From assembly GCA_016785225.1 (NCBI GenBank), contig JAFBJZ010000660.1:4401001-4465000 (forward strand): a stretch of 64,000 bases of DNA, read 5' to 3'. The translations under genes and the position numbers were made by a program. A model generated the notes under the pieces. That model did no database searches. It was not told the DNA's origin and saw nothing but the letters and a program-made list of their open reading frames with translations. Below are positions 39,296 to 52,037 of the stretch, one piece after another. Source of the stretch: Psettodes erumei (Eukaryota; Chordata; Actinopteri; Pleuronectiformes; Psettodidae). The number at the start of each line of letters is the position of its first letter. Position 1 is the stretch's first letter.

Positions 39296-42200
39296 TTATC
39301 TGCGTCCCAACTGTTTCTTAAATGCCTTTAAGGACTTTGCCATCATTGGAGCGACTTCTGTGTGAACAAAAAAAAACAGATATACAAGTTAAAATCTGGA
39401 TGGGAAGCATTTTGAAGACAATAAGTGGCGAAGAAATAAACTAAAAAATATCTGAACAGGCCAAGTGGACCAGTTTTGAAAGTTTTAGCAAGTTTCAACA
39501 CTGCATCGTCATTCATCATTCATCTTGTCAGCTCACTTGTTTTTTTGCGGGACTCTTGTGTATTGCTTCCCCCTGAACTGGAGCTGCTGGACCTGCTGGG
39601 TTCATTACAATTTAGCTTCAATTTGTTGTCCTGGCCCTTGGCACTGAAAATGTATGAAATAATTGCACAGTGCATAAATTGATCAAAAGAATGATTATTT
39701 ACAGAATCAAAACAATATAAGCAAAACTGCTAAATGAGTCAAATGTCTGATACATACTCAGCTAGTGGGAATAACATTCCATGTTTCAGCAGTCGGCGAC
39801 AACAAAAGGACCCAAGGCTGTCTCTAACCAGAATAAAACCAGTTTATCCAGCACATTGCTCCAATTACTGCGTTTTGCTAAGCTCACCCAAAAAGCATTT
39901 CAACCACTGTTATCACGAGTCTCCGACAGATTATGACCCTGCTAAGCTACCGCTGTTGAGTGATCACAATGGATTTAAGGGCTTTTTTATGTAGTAGAGG
40001 AGCAGAGCAGGCACAAGGCCTACCAGGTGTTCATACTTAAACAAACTGACAGCAATGCCTCGGCACAGCTCAAACAATAGTTGACTTGTGTCGGTGTAAC
40101 TTAGCTGAAATGAATACGTATGGACAAATTCTTAGAAAGCAAAATCATGCGCGAATCACAGAACCTTGGTCGACATTTTTCTATATTTAGGATGCTAAAG
40201 GCCACCTGCACCTGGGCTGTTGAGGCTGCTGAACAGCGGTCCCATGAATCTCCTGCTGAATTCGCACATCTCTCGGTGGCTTGGCAACAGTGTGAATAAA
40301 TGCCATCTTCACCTGCCGACCTACAAAATAGTGCCAGAGCACACAATGTAAAAAACAAAATGTGCACATAAAATATTCACTTGATCATGTAGATGTATTT
40401 ATGTTTTTTATGACAGTGATCAACACAACAGGATTGTTCAATTAAAGAAACTATGATTTTAGTTTCAGTAACAGCCACATATACAGCACGTACGTTTGGG
40501 TTTCATAGAGTGTGCCGAAACAATGCTTTTTGTCAGTTGTTGGAGTTTCCTTTCCCTCTCCTCAGACAGCCTGATGTACATCTCTTTCCATGATTCATAC
40601 TCCTGAAGTCTGGAATCTTTGAAGTCCCTCTGACAGTGTTTCCCCCACAAGTGGTCCGTCAGTCCAATGTACATCTGTGAGAATACAAAAAGTTCACAGG
40701 GCTAGCAAGAACTAAACACATGTACCCTCAAATTTAAAAAAAATGACTCAAAACTTTTACAGTAACTTTTCTCATCTCTGGCCAAGGTCTAAAAGGTTGA
40801 TTACTGTTCAAGAAAGTTCAAATCAGAATAAACAGACAATACTCAGTAGACAATGTATGTAATCCTGCTAATCAACACCATTGACAGTCAGCTCCTTCAA
40901 ATCTGGAACATCTCAGCATACAAAGCACAACAGTGGGGTCAGGAGGTTAAAATATTGTTCAGCCAAACTTATTCCTGCACAAGATAAAGCATCAAAGCAA
41001 CTTTGAATGTGGCAGGAATCGCTAGTGGCAAATGTGATGGTTCAAGCATCTCAGAAAACGATGCGCTCCCAGATTTTCACCATTAACAAAATAAACAATT
41101 GTGTAGTCAATCTTTCTCTGTCAGTGTAAAGCCTACACCTTGACTGGTCAGATTAGGTAAGAGAAGGCCACAAGTAGGCGGTGAACAGCCCAGAACAACA
41201 GTGATAAGGATTGATCGTTCAACTTGTTGAACTTTGCTTAGATGAAATACAGAGACACGTGTTCAACTCCTGTGACAGCTGAAATGTAAAGCTGAACCGA
41301 TTAAATCCATAACTGGACTGTTAGGAAATTAATCAGCAGCAATTTTTGATAATAGCTTTATTGTTTTTTGACATTTAAAGATTGCTCACTGGGCTTTAGG
41401 AGATTGTGATGGGCATTTTTCCACTGTCTATCTATCTATCAATCAATCATTGCAGCCCTACTCCAGAAGCAGAAAATGAGCTAAACGGGGCGCATGATAT
41501 TTGTTAATCCTATGACAGTTTCTATTAAGCATCATTTGAAAGCTACTTATAACAAAAAAAATAAAAATTACAGTGATTTCAGTTTACACAAATGGCCTGC
41601 ACAACCCACCTCAGGGGTCAGACCCAGTGCATAGCAATAATAAAGTAGCTAATAAAGTGGCTACAGTGAGCCGCACTAAATTTATTCATGAGTGGCCTCC
41701 TTACTGGGTTGCATTCTTCAATGCGTAGCAGCTGCTCTGGTGTGCACCTCTCCAACACCGGCTCGAGGATTTCAAATGGGACTCCACCAGTTTCAGAGAG
41801 CACTGAGGAGAGAGCCCCATGCCTAAATATAAATCCAACAAACTGACAGGCATGACAGCAGTGCTGTGTTCTTTGGGTTTTTACTCACAGTTGATATTGT
41901 TCTGGAGTGTGCGGATACACTGCTGGTACAAGCTCAACATGGCTGGGAGGAAGACGGTCTTGGCACCAGAGTACACTTGCATCTTCCTGTTAAGTCGCTG
42001 ACCAGTGAAGACAGCAGACTCCTCGGAGGCCTCGCAGGAATCCAAATCCTTCTCAACTGTAAAATAAAAGATGGAGCGTCAAGAACAAAACCACCTACGT
42101 GAAAACACTATGTATTTGCTATACATACAATACCTTTCCTGTCAAAGTACTCTACACCGGATGGCTTCTCATATTCAGGCAGAACAGCAGGTAAAGGAAC

Positions 42201-44745
42201 ATTCATCAGGTCCAGTAAAGACCCCTGAAACTTCTAAAATATGAGAGATCATAAGTCAATGTTCATCAGCCATGGCCTGGACTGTAAAAGCAACATTTTA
42301 AGATCATTGTCTAATATACCTGCTTTTGAGGGCTAACATTTATAGACATCACAAGTGACTTGAGAGGTTTTATGCCAGGATCTTTTTTTGCTTCCTCTTT
42401 TACAACAGTCTTGACTTTTTTGGGTTTCTTCGCTACGCACCTTTCTCTACTCTTGAAAACATTCATGTCATAGTTCAAGTACGATTCAAAAGACTTGGAG
42501 GGCTCTTCTTGGACATTGTCACCTTCCTTGTCTTTGTGCTCTGTTTTGGCCTTTTTGCTTTTGTCGTTTGAATGTCCCTCATTTTCAGACTCATTTTTAC
42601 GTTTATGACTGATGTGCCTCTCTTTACTTGATTTTTTCCTTTTTCTCTTTTGGGTCTCTGAGCTCCTTGATGCTCCTGAAGATTTGTCATCTCTGACATT
42701 AGCCATTTTTAACATTTCTGAGCATTCGTCACTGGGCTCAAACAAATAAGATTCTTTGCCCTCCCTTGACAAATCTTTTGATGGCTTTGATTTCTTACTT
42801 GACTCTTTTTTTGACTCACATCTTCTACTTCCAGAGTTCTTTTTCAGTCTTTCCCTGGAATCAGACCTGGATCTCTGATGAATGACCTCTGAATTTCTGT
42901 CTCCAAGCAAATTATCACTGTCTGCTGATTTTCTGTCACTCTGATCACTTTTCTTCGCCTTGGAAACAAATGAAGCGTTCATTTTATCATCTTCCATTTT
43001 CTTTTCCAAGATGTCAGTCTGAAAGATATTTTGGTTTTTCTGTTGACTTTTTTCTTGATTTTCCTTCCTTTGTCCTTTCAGTTCTTCACATTGTCCTTTC
43101 TCTGGACCAGCTTTCCCATTCCCAGATTTGAAGAGGGCCTTGTCTGAAGAATCTTGACTCTTTTCATGAGATGTTAAGAAGTTATTGTTTAAATCCTCTG
43201 TTGTCAAACTTGCAGTAATTGGAACAGTTTGGTCATCCAGTTTGTCTTGTACAGACACAGTCTCTGTCACATCCGAATATTCTGTGTGGCTGCATCAAGA
43301 GTAGATTCCCAATTGAAAATAAGGTGTCATAAAAAAATGAAGCACAATCAGTTGTATCATTCAATATATTTATAAATATAACCAAAAAGTTAAATACATT
43401 TCACCTTGTGCACTCCTTCGGGACAAGTTGTTTCCAGCCTTTAACTAGAGACTTGGCCAAGTCTCCAGCCCGTTTATGTCTGCGCAAGGAGTTAACCGTT
43501 TTACCAATCCCAGTTTCCTACATGTAGACACAAGTTAGTGCAGTAAATGAAAATTTTACATATGAAAATAAACCAGCACACAATTCCATTCTTCCCAACT
43601 AAGACTTACAGCGAGAACGTCTAGTGTTATATCCAGATCCTTGAGTTTCTGCAAGATTTTAACGACCTAGAAAGAGAGTGACGACACAGGAGTCCATCCG
43701 ATTAAGATTTAAATGCTATTACGATCATTCAAAGATTATTTGGGTAAAAATCTGGTGTTACTTGGATGTTGTTTTTAAACAAACACATTTAAAGGGGCAT
43801 AAAGCTGCTAAAATGTAAACTAAATTGTTGAAAATCTGACACGCCAAATATGGCAGTCCTGGTTTTGGCATGTCCCCACAGTTGCTGATTGTGCATTCAG
43901 AGCAAAGGCTATCTATGGGAACCTCACACACCCACTTAGGGCTGCTCCTTTTACTGCGAACTATAAATGGACAATGCTACTGTTGGTCAATGAGGTCTCA
44001 CTATATGATTGGATTGGGCGTTTTCAAGTTGTGCAATGGAAACCTTGATTGAAATTTAATTTAATATTCGGACGTAAATATTGTCTATGTCAAACAGAGG
44101 CCGGCACACACACACACCTACAAGCAAGACTGGCCTAACCAAGCCCGCAGTGCGTCACAGCCGTCACGAATGATGGACGGCAGCCATAAGTTGAACAACT
44201 GGAGGAGCTGCCGATTTTAGCAGCAAAGCGCCTCCCATTTTTAACAGCCTGACCCACCCCACACCACAGGAAGCGCCTCAAGTGCTGTGAGGTTGCAGCG
44301 GCGCACATGCCCATGACTGAACCAGGCCTCAATCAGCTGCTGCGTACACCTAATCACGGAGGAGCATAATGAGACAACCTGCACAAGGAAGACTGCCATT
44401 TAAACTTAATTCATTTCACTTGATTTTATAGAGTCCTGTGCGCATTTACACCCAAAACTACAATCTAAATGCCAGAGGTGATTTATTTGTGGATATACAA
44501 CAAAACCACTAGTGAAAGACAGTGGGAATTTGTTTGGCCAGTAAAAAAAACAACTTCCGAAACTAAACTCACGCTTTTTAAGCAAGTATTGGCCGTGTCA
44601 TTATATGTGGACCACCTCCCTCGCTTTTCAGTGATCTCTCGTTTCAAAAAGTAGACTTGGTATCTACCGTGGCGGATTGTGCTGTGTCCGTGAGCTGAAG
44701 TTTGAACCGCATGACTTTCTTCGCCACATCAGAGCCGCTGGCCAT
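39296..44745 (-). CDS. Elongin-A-like RNA polymerase II elongation factor
   Basis: Eleven exons: 44745-44668, 43666-43610, 43517-43405, 43289-42320, 42233-42134, 42056-41889, 41802-41705, 40674-40494, 40320-40212, 39643-39537 and 39357-39296. Phases close to 680 aa. Residues 1-83 form a TFIIS-N/LW-type domain (LDITLDVLA, ETGIGKTVNSLRRHKRAGDLA). About 325 residues of K/E/S-rich disorder come next, mostly in one 970-bp exon and including SFESYLNYDM. The core follows: elongin BC-box SLYQQCIRTL, VLERCTPEQLLRIEE, HCQRDFKDSRLQEYESWKEMY, AFIHTVAKPPRDVR and C-terminal KVAPMMAKSLKAFKK. From family knowledge, Elongin A binds Elongin B/C, suppresses polymerase II pausing and can act in a Cul5 ligase that ubiquitinates stalled polymerase. 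I cannot tell whether this is the only elongin A gene or a paralogue, so no symbol is given. Confidence 0.94.
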
Positions 44746-44900
44746 CACGGTGATTCACGTGCAACCGTCCACACACACCGGGCGACGCACGCGCCCGCTG
44801 ATGTCATTATTATAATGGGCGGAACCAGGGGCAGAAATCTGCCGGGGGGGGTGGGGGGGGGCGAGAAACGATGTACCCGTTTATGAGAAACGTGTAAACA
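44746..44900 (-). promoter_or_regulatory. Elongin-A-like gene promoter region
   Basis: CpG-containing sequence upstream of the ATG at 44745. It includes a G-rich tract (44844-44861, two runs of seven or more G) that could form a quadruplex or bind Sp/KLF or MAZ factors. No TATA box is seen. klhl31 lies divergently about 2 kb further on. Confidence 0.4.
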
Positions 44901-45104
44901 CATATTACAAGCAAACGTAGGGTTGCTACAACCAACAAAATGAAAATTATTGGATGTTAAATATCCTGCAGGTTTCTCTTTAGGAGGTAGGTACCCCTTG
45001 AATGAACCTATGGGGCTAATGAAAGAGAGATCAGTAATCACGATTAAAGAACCTATGGATGTCATCATGATTTTCTCCCAATGTGATATGAAAGGTCCTA
45101 AATA

Positions 45105-45135
45105 AATCCTGCTCTGCTTTTAAAAGAGCAGGATT
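45105..45135. repeat. 11-bp inverted repeat hairpin
   Basis: AATCCTGCTCT (45105-45115) pairs perfectly with 45125-45135 across a 9-nt loop. It lies between the divergent elongin-A-like and klhl31 genes. Function unknown. Confidence 0.7.
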
Positions 45136-45829
45136 GCATGAATTCTGTGACTATGCCTCTTAAAGCACAAACTTTAATATTTTTGCAGGAATGAACACTT
45201 GAGAAATATTACATGTAGCTACACCTTTTACCTTTTCATGGCCCAACACATCAGCAAAGAAACAATAATCTGATATTAGCTGGATTTCAGTGATGAGGCC
45301 ACTGTAAATTTTCCTCTAACTAAGGTATTCACCTTTCTTTCTACATCTCCTTAGAGCAGTGGCTCTCCAACTGTGGGACACTGAGCCACTGACTTGTAAA
45401 CTGCCTTATGTATATCTTCTGCACACTATTAAATGTGCTGGTTATGAAGTGGTGTTTGTTAGCTCCATTTAGATTGTCTATAAGATCATGTCCAAATATT
45501 TATTTTCATTTGAGCAGTTTTACCCAAAGGAGTGTTGTAAGAGTAACATATAAAAAATATAAGTATTACTCTTACTATTACTTGGTAGCAAAACAAGATG
45601 CAGTATTGAATCATTTAGAGCAAAAGACTTTTTTTTCTAAACAATGGAAGGCCAAATGAGTATCATCATATGACGTGAGGATGAAGTTTGAGCTCCTGTA
45701 GCTTGTTGACATCAACTGATTGGAGACTATTATGGGACACTATATGATGGGGGGTGTATGGTCCCTGCCCCCAGCCACATGCATTGCACAATACTTGATT
45801 GGCACTCACTCCCCTAGAGGAGGAGTTAA

Positions 45830-45930
45830 CTGCATGTCTCTTTCAGCAGGGGTGACTGCTGGTCTCTCTCTCCACTCCAATAACTGGAGGAACAAGTTCC
45901 TTCTTCACCAGCCTCAACTTCATTTCACAG
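45830..45930 (+). other. Possible noncoding first exon of klhl31
   Basis: A perfect consensus donor (CAG before GTAAGT at 45931) follows a pyrimidine-rich stretch, 870 bp upstream of the klhl31 coding-exon acceptor at 46801. This fits a 5' UTR exon. Its 5' boundary is a guess. Confidence 0.3.
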
Positions 45931-46350
45931 GTAAGTGGAGCTCTCCAATGCTTGAACTGTTTGGGGTTTTGGCATTGAAAAAGCACTGTGGTGCAATGTG
46001 CCTCTTCAGCTGTTGTCCGTCATTTTGGAATGGAAATGTGCACTTTTCTCACCAACTTGAGTCACAAAAAGCAAATAAATTGTCTGAAGTTGTAGACTTT
46101 TTGTAAAAAATAACTTTTACACATAGCCATGTGATAGAAGACTTCAAGTTTGTAAGGGTTATGGTAAATAACACGAGGAGTGAATTTTTGCTAAATGTTT
46201 TGTCTTGTTAGATGCTAATAATTGCAGGTTTGTCCAGGACAAGCCTAAAACAATAAAAAAAAATAAAGAAAAGGGACAAGAATCACTATTTGCCCTAATC
46301 TGAACTTAAACAGTCAGAGGACATGAGGCCTGCCGCTCATGTCTCAAAGT

Positions 46351-46360
46351 CTATAAAAGG
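46351..46360 (+). promoter_or_regulatory. TATA box, candidate klhl31 promoter
   Basis: CTATAAAAGG is a near-ideal TATA element in the correct orientation, about 480 bp before the klhl31 ATG and upstream of the acceptor at 46801. A TATA promoter suits a tissue-restricted muscle gene. The upstream donor at 45931 suggests that another promoter could exist. Confidence 0.45.
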
Positions 46361-46832
46361 AACGTCATGGGAGAGCCATCCAGTGTTGCTATTCCTGGCC
46401 TTACCGCTGATAAATTGTGACAGATGCAAAGAGGGGCATGTTGACGCACTCACTCACTCCAGCATCACCTGGTAGCATACATGTTTTAATAGATGTCAGT
46501 GTGTGGTTGTGTCTAAATAAATACCACTAACTACAAAATGTTAAAAAAATCTTCATATATCCAACAAAATTTCACCAATATAGACTTCATGTTTTTGAGC
46601 CAAATCCCTAATAATTTGAGGAGCAGACCAAATTAAGTTGATCCAGATTCTTAGCAGAATAAATTCATATCTGTCACAATTTATCTGTAGCAAGCAATTT
46701 TATCTGGCTGACTTATATGGTATGTCTTTGATTTCTGTGCATCATTTTCAAGTTGTAATGTGCTTTTTCAAATAAAATCTGACATGTGTTTATATTTTCA
46801 GAAGGTCTGGGCTGTGTTCTGCTGCTACAGCC

Positions 46833-48830
46833 ATGGCACCCAAAAAGAATAAGGCGACCAAAAAGAATAAAGGAGACATTAATGAAATGACCATAATGGT
46901 AGAGGACAGCCCCATCAACAAGATCAATGGGTTAAACACTCTGTTAGAAGGAGGAAATGGCTTCAACTGTATTTCAACCGAAGTTACTGATTCTGTTTAT
47001 GCCCCAAACCTCCTGGAGGGTTTGAGCACCATGAGACACGAGAGCTTCCTCTGTGATCTGACAGTTTCCACCAAATCAAAGTCATTTGATGTCCACAAGG
47101 TTGTCATGGCCTCATGCAGTGAGTACATTCGAAACATCTTGAAGAAGGATTCATCCCTCCAAAAGATTGAGCTGAACGACCTCTCGCCGGTCGGTCTTGC
47201 CACAGCAATTACATATGCATATTCTGGAAAGCTGACCCTGTCACTCTACAGCATTGGCAGCACTATTGCCGCAGCAATGCTGCTGCAGATCAGCACTTTA
47301 GTGAAGATGTGTAGTGATTTCCTAATGCAGGAGCTCAGTGTGGAGAATTGTATGTATGTGGCCAATATCGCTGATGCCTATGACCTCAAGGAAACCAAGG
47401 AGGCAGCTCAGAAGTTCATGCGGGAGAACTTCATCGAGTTTTCTGAGATGGAGCAGTTCCTGAAGCTCACCTATGAGCAGATCAGTGATTTCCTCTCAGA
47501 CGATTCCCTGCACCTCCCCTCTGAGGTCACAGCCTTCCAGATCGCCATGAAGTGGCTTGACTTCGACGAAAAGAGGCTGAAGTACGCAGCAGATCTCCTA
47601 ACTCACATCCGCTTCGGCACCATCTCTGCCCAGGACCTGGTGAATCATGTCCAGAGTGTGCCTAGGATGATGCAAGACTCCGAGTGCCACCGTCTCCTTG
47701 TTGACGCCATGAATTACCATCTGCTGCCATATCAACAGAACATCCTCCAGTCACGCAGAACAAAGGTACGCGGTGGCCTCAAGGTGATACTCACAGTTGG
47801 TGGACGTCCTGCCTTGACAGAGAAATCTCTCAGCAAAGACGTCCTCTACAGAGATGCTGATAACGTGTGGAATAAGTTGACAGAAATGCCTGCAAAGAGC
47901 TTTAATCAGTGTGTGGCAGTCTTGGATGGCTTCCTGTATGTGGCAGGTGGTGAGGACCAGAATGATGCAAGGAATCAGGCTAAACATGCGGTTAGCAATT
48001 TCTGCAGGTAAGAACACATTTATTTAAAGTTAGCATTTGTCATATGAGTTTGTGTAGAGTAAGGAAATAACTTTGAATCTCCTCCGACATTCTGTAGATA
48101 TGACCCACGATTCAACACTTGGATTCATTTGAGCAACATGATCCAAAGGCGCACCCACTTCAGCCTCAACACCTTCAACGGCCTCTTGTTTGCCATTGGA
48201 GGGCGTAACGCTGATGGCGTTCAGGCCTCTGTGGAGTGCTATGTGCCTTCCTCTAATCAGTGGCAGATGAAAGCGCCCATGGAGGTGCCCCGCTGCTGTC
48301 ACAGCAGCTCTGTCATCGACGGCAAGATCCTTGTATCTGGAGGGTACATCAACAACGCCTACTCCAGGGCCGTGTGCTCGTATGACCCCTCCACTGACAC
48401 CTGGCAGGATAAGAGCAGCCTCAGCACACCTCGAGGCTGGCACTGCGCTGCCACCGTGGGAGACCGGGCCTACGTCATCGGTGGCAGTCAGCTAGGAGGT
48501 CGCGGAGAGAGAGTGGACGTCCTCGCCGTTGAATCTTACAACCCTCACAACGGGCAGTGGAGCTACTGCACGCCCCTTCACACAGGAGTGAGCACAGCTG
48601 GTATTTCCATTTTGAACAACAAGGTCTATCTCCTTGGAGGCTGGAATGAGGGTGAGAAGAAATACAAGAAATGCATTCAGGTTTACAACCCTGACCTCAA
48701 TGAGTGGACTGAAGATGATGAACTGCCGGAAGCTACAGTCGGCATTTCATGCTGTGTTGTCACCATACCCACACGGAAGACACGAGAGTCCAGAGCCAGT
48801 TCAGTGTCATCTGCACCAGTCAGTATATAA
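46833..48830 (+). CDS. klhl31: KLHL31, BTB-BACK-Kelch protein of striated muscle
   Basis: Two coding exons, 46833-48007 and 48098-48830, separated by a 90-bp intron with AG|GTAAGA and TCTGTAG|A. They give 635 aa, against 634 in human. The acceptor at 46801 precedes a short leader and the ATG in good context (GCCATGG). BTB domain about residues 70-170 (SFLCDLTVSTKSKSFDVHKVV), BACK about 175-280, six Kelch repeats from about 315 to 620 (VAGGEDQNDARN, AIGGRNADG, VIGGSQLGGRGERVDV, LGGWNEGEKKYKK). The C-terminus RESRASSVSSAPVSI is almost identical to human. From family knowledge, KLHL31 is a heart and skeletal-muscle adaptor for Cullin-3 ubiquitin ligase that controls filamin C and is needed for sarcomere integrity. 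The start, both splice sites and the stop are all clear. Confidence 0.98.
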
Positions 48831-51399
48831 GGGTATAAGTGGCAACGGTGATGTAGTTTAAATGTCTAAAGGTCTCCAGCTTGTCTGTTGCATAAAGCTT
48901 GGTTCTCAGCTCTACCAACAGTCCCTTTTGGGGGGGCTAAATGATCATTGTAAATGGTCATCAACTCTGTTTAAATTAGCAAAATTAGTTAAATGTGAAA
49001 ATGACAAATTGGGGGACACATTCTTAGAAATTTGGGAACATTAATTTGAAGCAAATTGAAGCCAGTGCTGGCAAGGAGAATTCATACATTACATTTTCAC
49101 TGCAATTTGATAATCAGTATATTCTACATGATTAAGGTCAGATAATGTTTATAATAGATGCAAACTGTGCAGCAATATGTGTCAGTTTTATTATGTTTTG
49201 AGAGAAATTTCCTCTTGGGGCCAATTCATTTGGGATGATTTCATTAGCTTCTTTCTATAGCAAATATGTTATATGAAAGTTGTTGTTTTTTTAAAAAAAA
49301 ATAAATAAAAAACCTAAATCATGTTGAAATAAATCTGTAACATAACTGCCAGTACCATGAAAATGATAATAGTGGACTTCGTGACAGTTCATTTTATGGT
49401 GACTACAGCTACTGTGATTCTCAGATACTTGAACAAAATAATCAGCATCAGAAAGCTGGAGCTGGAATAAGTGTTGGCATCACCTACCAGGTGTAGGTGC
49501 TTGTGATTCATGTTTAAACACACCACACACTAAGGCTGCGCTTTCTGTATATGCATCTCATGTACAGTTTGCAGTAGTCTTGAGCCATGTGTTGGGTGAA
49601 CATCACAAACACCATCAGTGCAAAAGAAGCAGATACTGTTGGGGAAAAGGTTGGAATGATGAGGGTTGAATGGGCTTGGATGTGACGGTAATAAACTATT
49701 TTGTAAAAAATAAAAAGAAAAATATGACCTGGGAATGATCTTGTCAGCCTGAGCTTTCCTGGAAGTCAGTTTTTGAGAATTCCCTGACTGCTCATGTCTT
49801 TTCTTTTTTGTTTCTTTTTAAATTAAATTTTAAATTAAAGAGATGAAGTGTAAGCTACTTTGAGCTGTGTTTATTTATTTTTTATTTCCATGCATATTTT
49901 CGAATATAATGATGCCTTGGCGTCAGGCTTGTTTTTGACCATGGTAAATCAACAAACCTATGTACATAGGATTATTGTTTCTCCTTTCAATTTTCTATTT
50001 GCCCTGTTTGGTGGTTTCATTTACACTTTTGGATATTATTGAAAAAGCCAAGGTGAAAATAATATTGGTATATGGCTGGACAGGATTGAAAGCAACATTT
50101 AGTTTCACCATATTTGCCTGACGCTTACTGCAGTGTTTGTAGATGAGTAGGAACACACGATGAGGCCAGTTTTAGGGCTACTTTCTGTTTACTGTGTCAG
50201 TCATGAGGTTATGCACTTATGACTTCCTGTCTTAATTCTACATCAGCAGTGTCAAAGGGTATAAGCATTGTATATGTCCACCAAAGAGACTCATGCATTT
50301 AATTTTTTTGCATGATATTTACACATATTTAAATATTTACATAAATACAGGGATACAGCAGGTTAGCATTTGTTCATATGCACCAAATTATATGTTTGTC
50401 TCCTATTTTTCTGTTAAACACAATTACTGTAAAAACCACAAAGCTATGCTCCACTATGTGAGAATGGTGACTGCATTCACACTGTACACATAGCTTACTC
50501 TGTGAGAACAAAAGAGGATATCAATCAACTCCTGACAATGAGTGGCAGGATCCTATCTGAACACAATGTTACCTGGCCATGATTCAAAAATGTTGGTCTT
50601 GTCATATTCATTGCCCTGACATGAAGTACCAGTCAAATCTAATCATATCACACCACGCCACATGCAGAGTCCCAAAGAAGCCAGTTCGCGTTTTTGTGAG
50701 ACAAACACTTGATGTTATTGAAAAGGTGTTAAATATGAGCTGTAGTAGTGGAACTTTTGCTTTTGTTTACATGTACAAAGGATTGGATTACTAACAGAGA
50801 GGGTGTGATCTCAAAGTCTAGTGAAGCACAGAAATATGACAGTTCATGGTGAAGCCACATCCTTGCTTGGGTTGGATGCACATGGATAACCTGATTTCTC
50901 CATCACCTGCAAGTAGACACACCTGCTAAAAAAATTCAAGTGCTGTGTCATTATTACAATCACATTTTTAATATGTTTTTGAACTTGTGTGAACTTGTGA
51001 AAATGTTTAATGCTATCATATTTTGGTGAACAAATCATTTTTGTTTTTAGCTAGGGGAGAGCTAGCAAATCAATAGGCCAAATAATAATTACATGTCTAA
51101 TATTAACTGTTGTGTTTAAATGCTAAGTTGGTAGCTACAGAATTACTCAGTGAGTGTTTGATTCACAAATAGAATTTACAGTGACATATTTAACTCACTT
51201 TTCTCCAGTTTTCAGCAGTATCTAAGGAGATTACAAAAGAATTAAGATATTAAAATTAGTCAAATAGAAAATTAAAAATAAGAAATGCGAGAGCAAAATG
51301 TACAGATATATAATATAATATTTGTATTTATGGAAAATGGGAGAAAATTTCGCCGTTTTGTGTTTTATCACATTTTTTCAATCATTTTCTTTCGAGCTC
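48831..51399 (+). other. klhl31 3' UTR and intergenic spacer
   Basis: AT-rich sequence with several AATAAA-type signals on the plus strand (near 49309, 49330 and 49690), any of which could end the klhl31 mRNA. No coding exon is recognised between here and the gclc promoter. Confidence 0.55.
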
Positions 51400-52037
51400 T
51401 GGTGAAATATCAATGCATGGCACTTGAACGCGGCATTACCAACCCACTCAGTGGGAGGGGCCGGACGGCGGAGAATGCTGAGTCACGGTGACGTCGCCGC
51501 GCTCTCCGCTCCGCCTGAGACGTCACGTGTGCGGAGCCAGGAGGGCGTTCATATGTTGAAATCAGCCCAGCATCGTGGGGCATTATTGGCTTGGCAACAA
51601 CGACCTCCCTCCGGTTCACTTTGCTGTCAGTCTATCGCAGAGCTGCACATTTACAGACTCAGTCCGCCATCGTTAACGGAGCCGAGGTTTGCACACGCTC
51701 ATTAACTCGGATCAGTCTACGGGTGTGCTTTACCGCGCTAACCGGTCATTAGCAAGTGATGAGCAGGGCCTGCTTCTTCTGGATACCTAGCTGAGGTTAG
51801 CGAGAGGGCACGCCGCTTAACAAGCAACCCATCGACTGAATTCAGCCGGTGAACTTCGTGACACGTCCGTGAGGAACCAGACCCTGCCGTTTGTTTGGGG
51901 ACCCGGGGCTTCATGCTACCTCCGTGCAAGGGTGGACAAAGTAGCTAGCTAGCCGACGTTCGGCGTGCAGGGTCAGTGTAAAGCAGCCAAGCAAAAGACC
52001 ACCAACCTCCAGTTTACTCTTCCAGCCTGTCTGTGCG
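51400..52037 (+). promoter_or_regulatory. gclc promoter and 5' leader
   Basis: CpG-rich segment just upstream of the gclc ATG. It holds a cluster of bZIP and E-box type motifs: an NF-E2/Nrf2-type site at 51476-51486, an ARE-consensus match at 51488-51497, a CRE-like GACGTCAC at 51519-51526 and an overlapping CACGTG E-box at 51524-51529. No TATA box is seen near a likely start. Confidence 0.6.
51476..51497 (+). promoter_or_regulatory. NF-E2 / antioxidant-response elements
   Basis: TGCTGAGTCAC (51476-51486) matches the NF-E2 / CNC-small Maf site exactly. It is followed two bases later by GTGACGTCGC (51488-51497), which fits the ARE core RTGACNNNGC. GCLC is a classic Nrf2 target, so the location about 550 bp upstream of the start codon is meaningful. 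Confidence 0.6.

Noticed and set aside
45720..46106. 128-codon plus-strand frame upstream of klhl31
   Set aside because: It reads through a perfect consensus donor at 45931 and has no recognisable domain. More likely leader and intron sequence.
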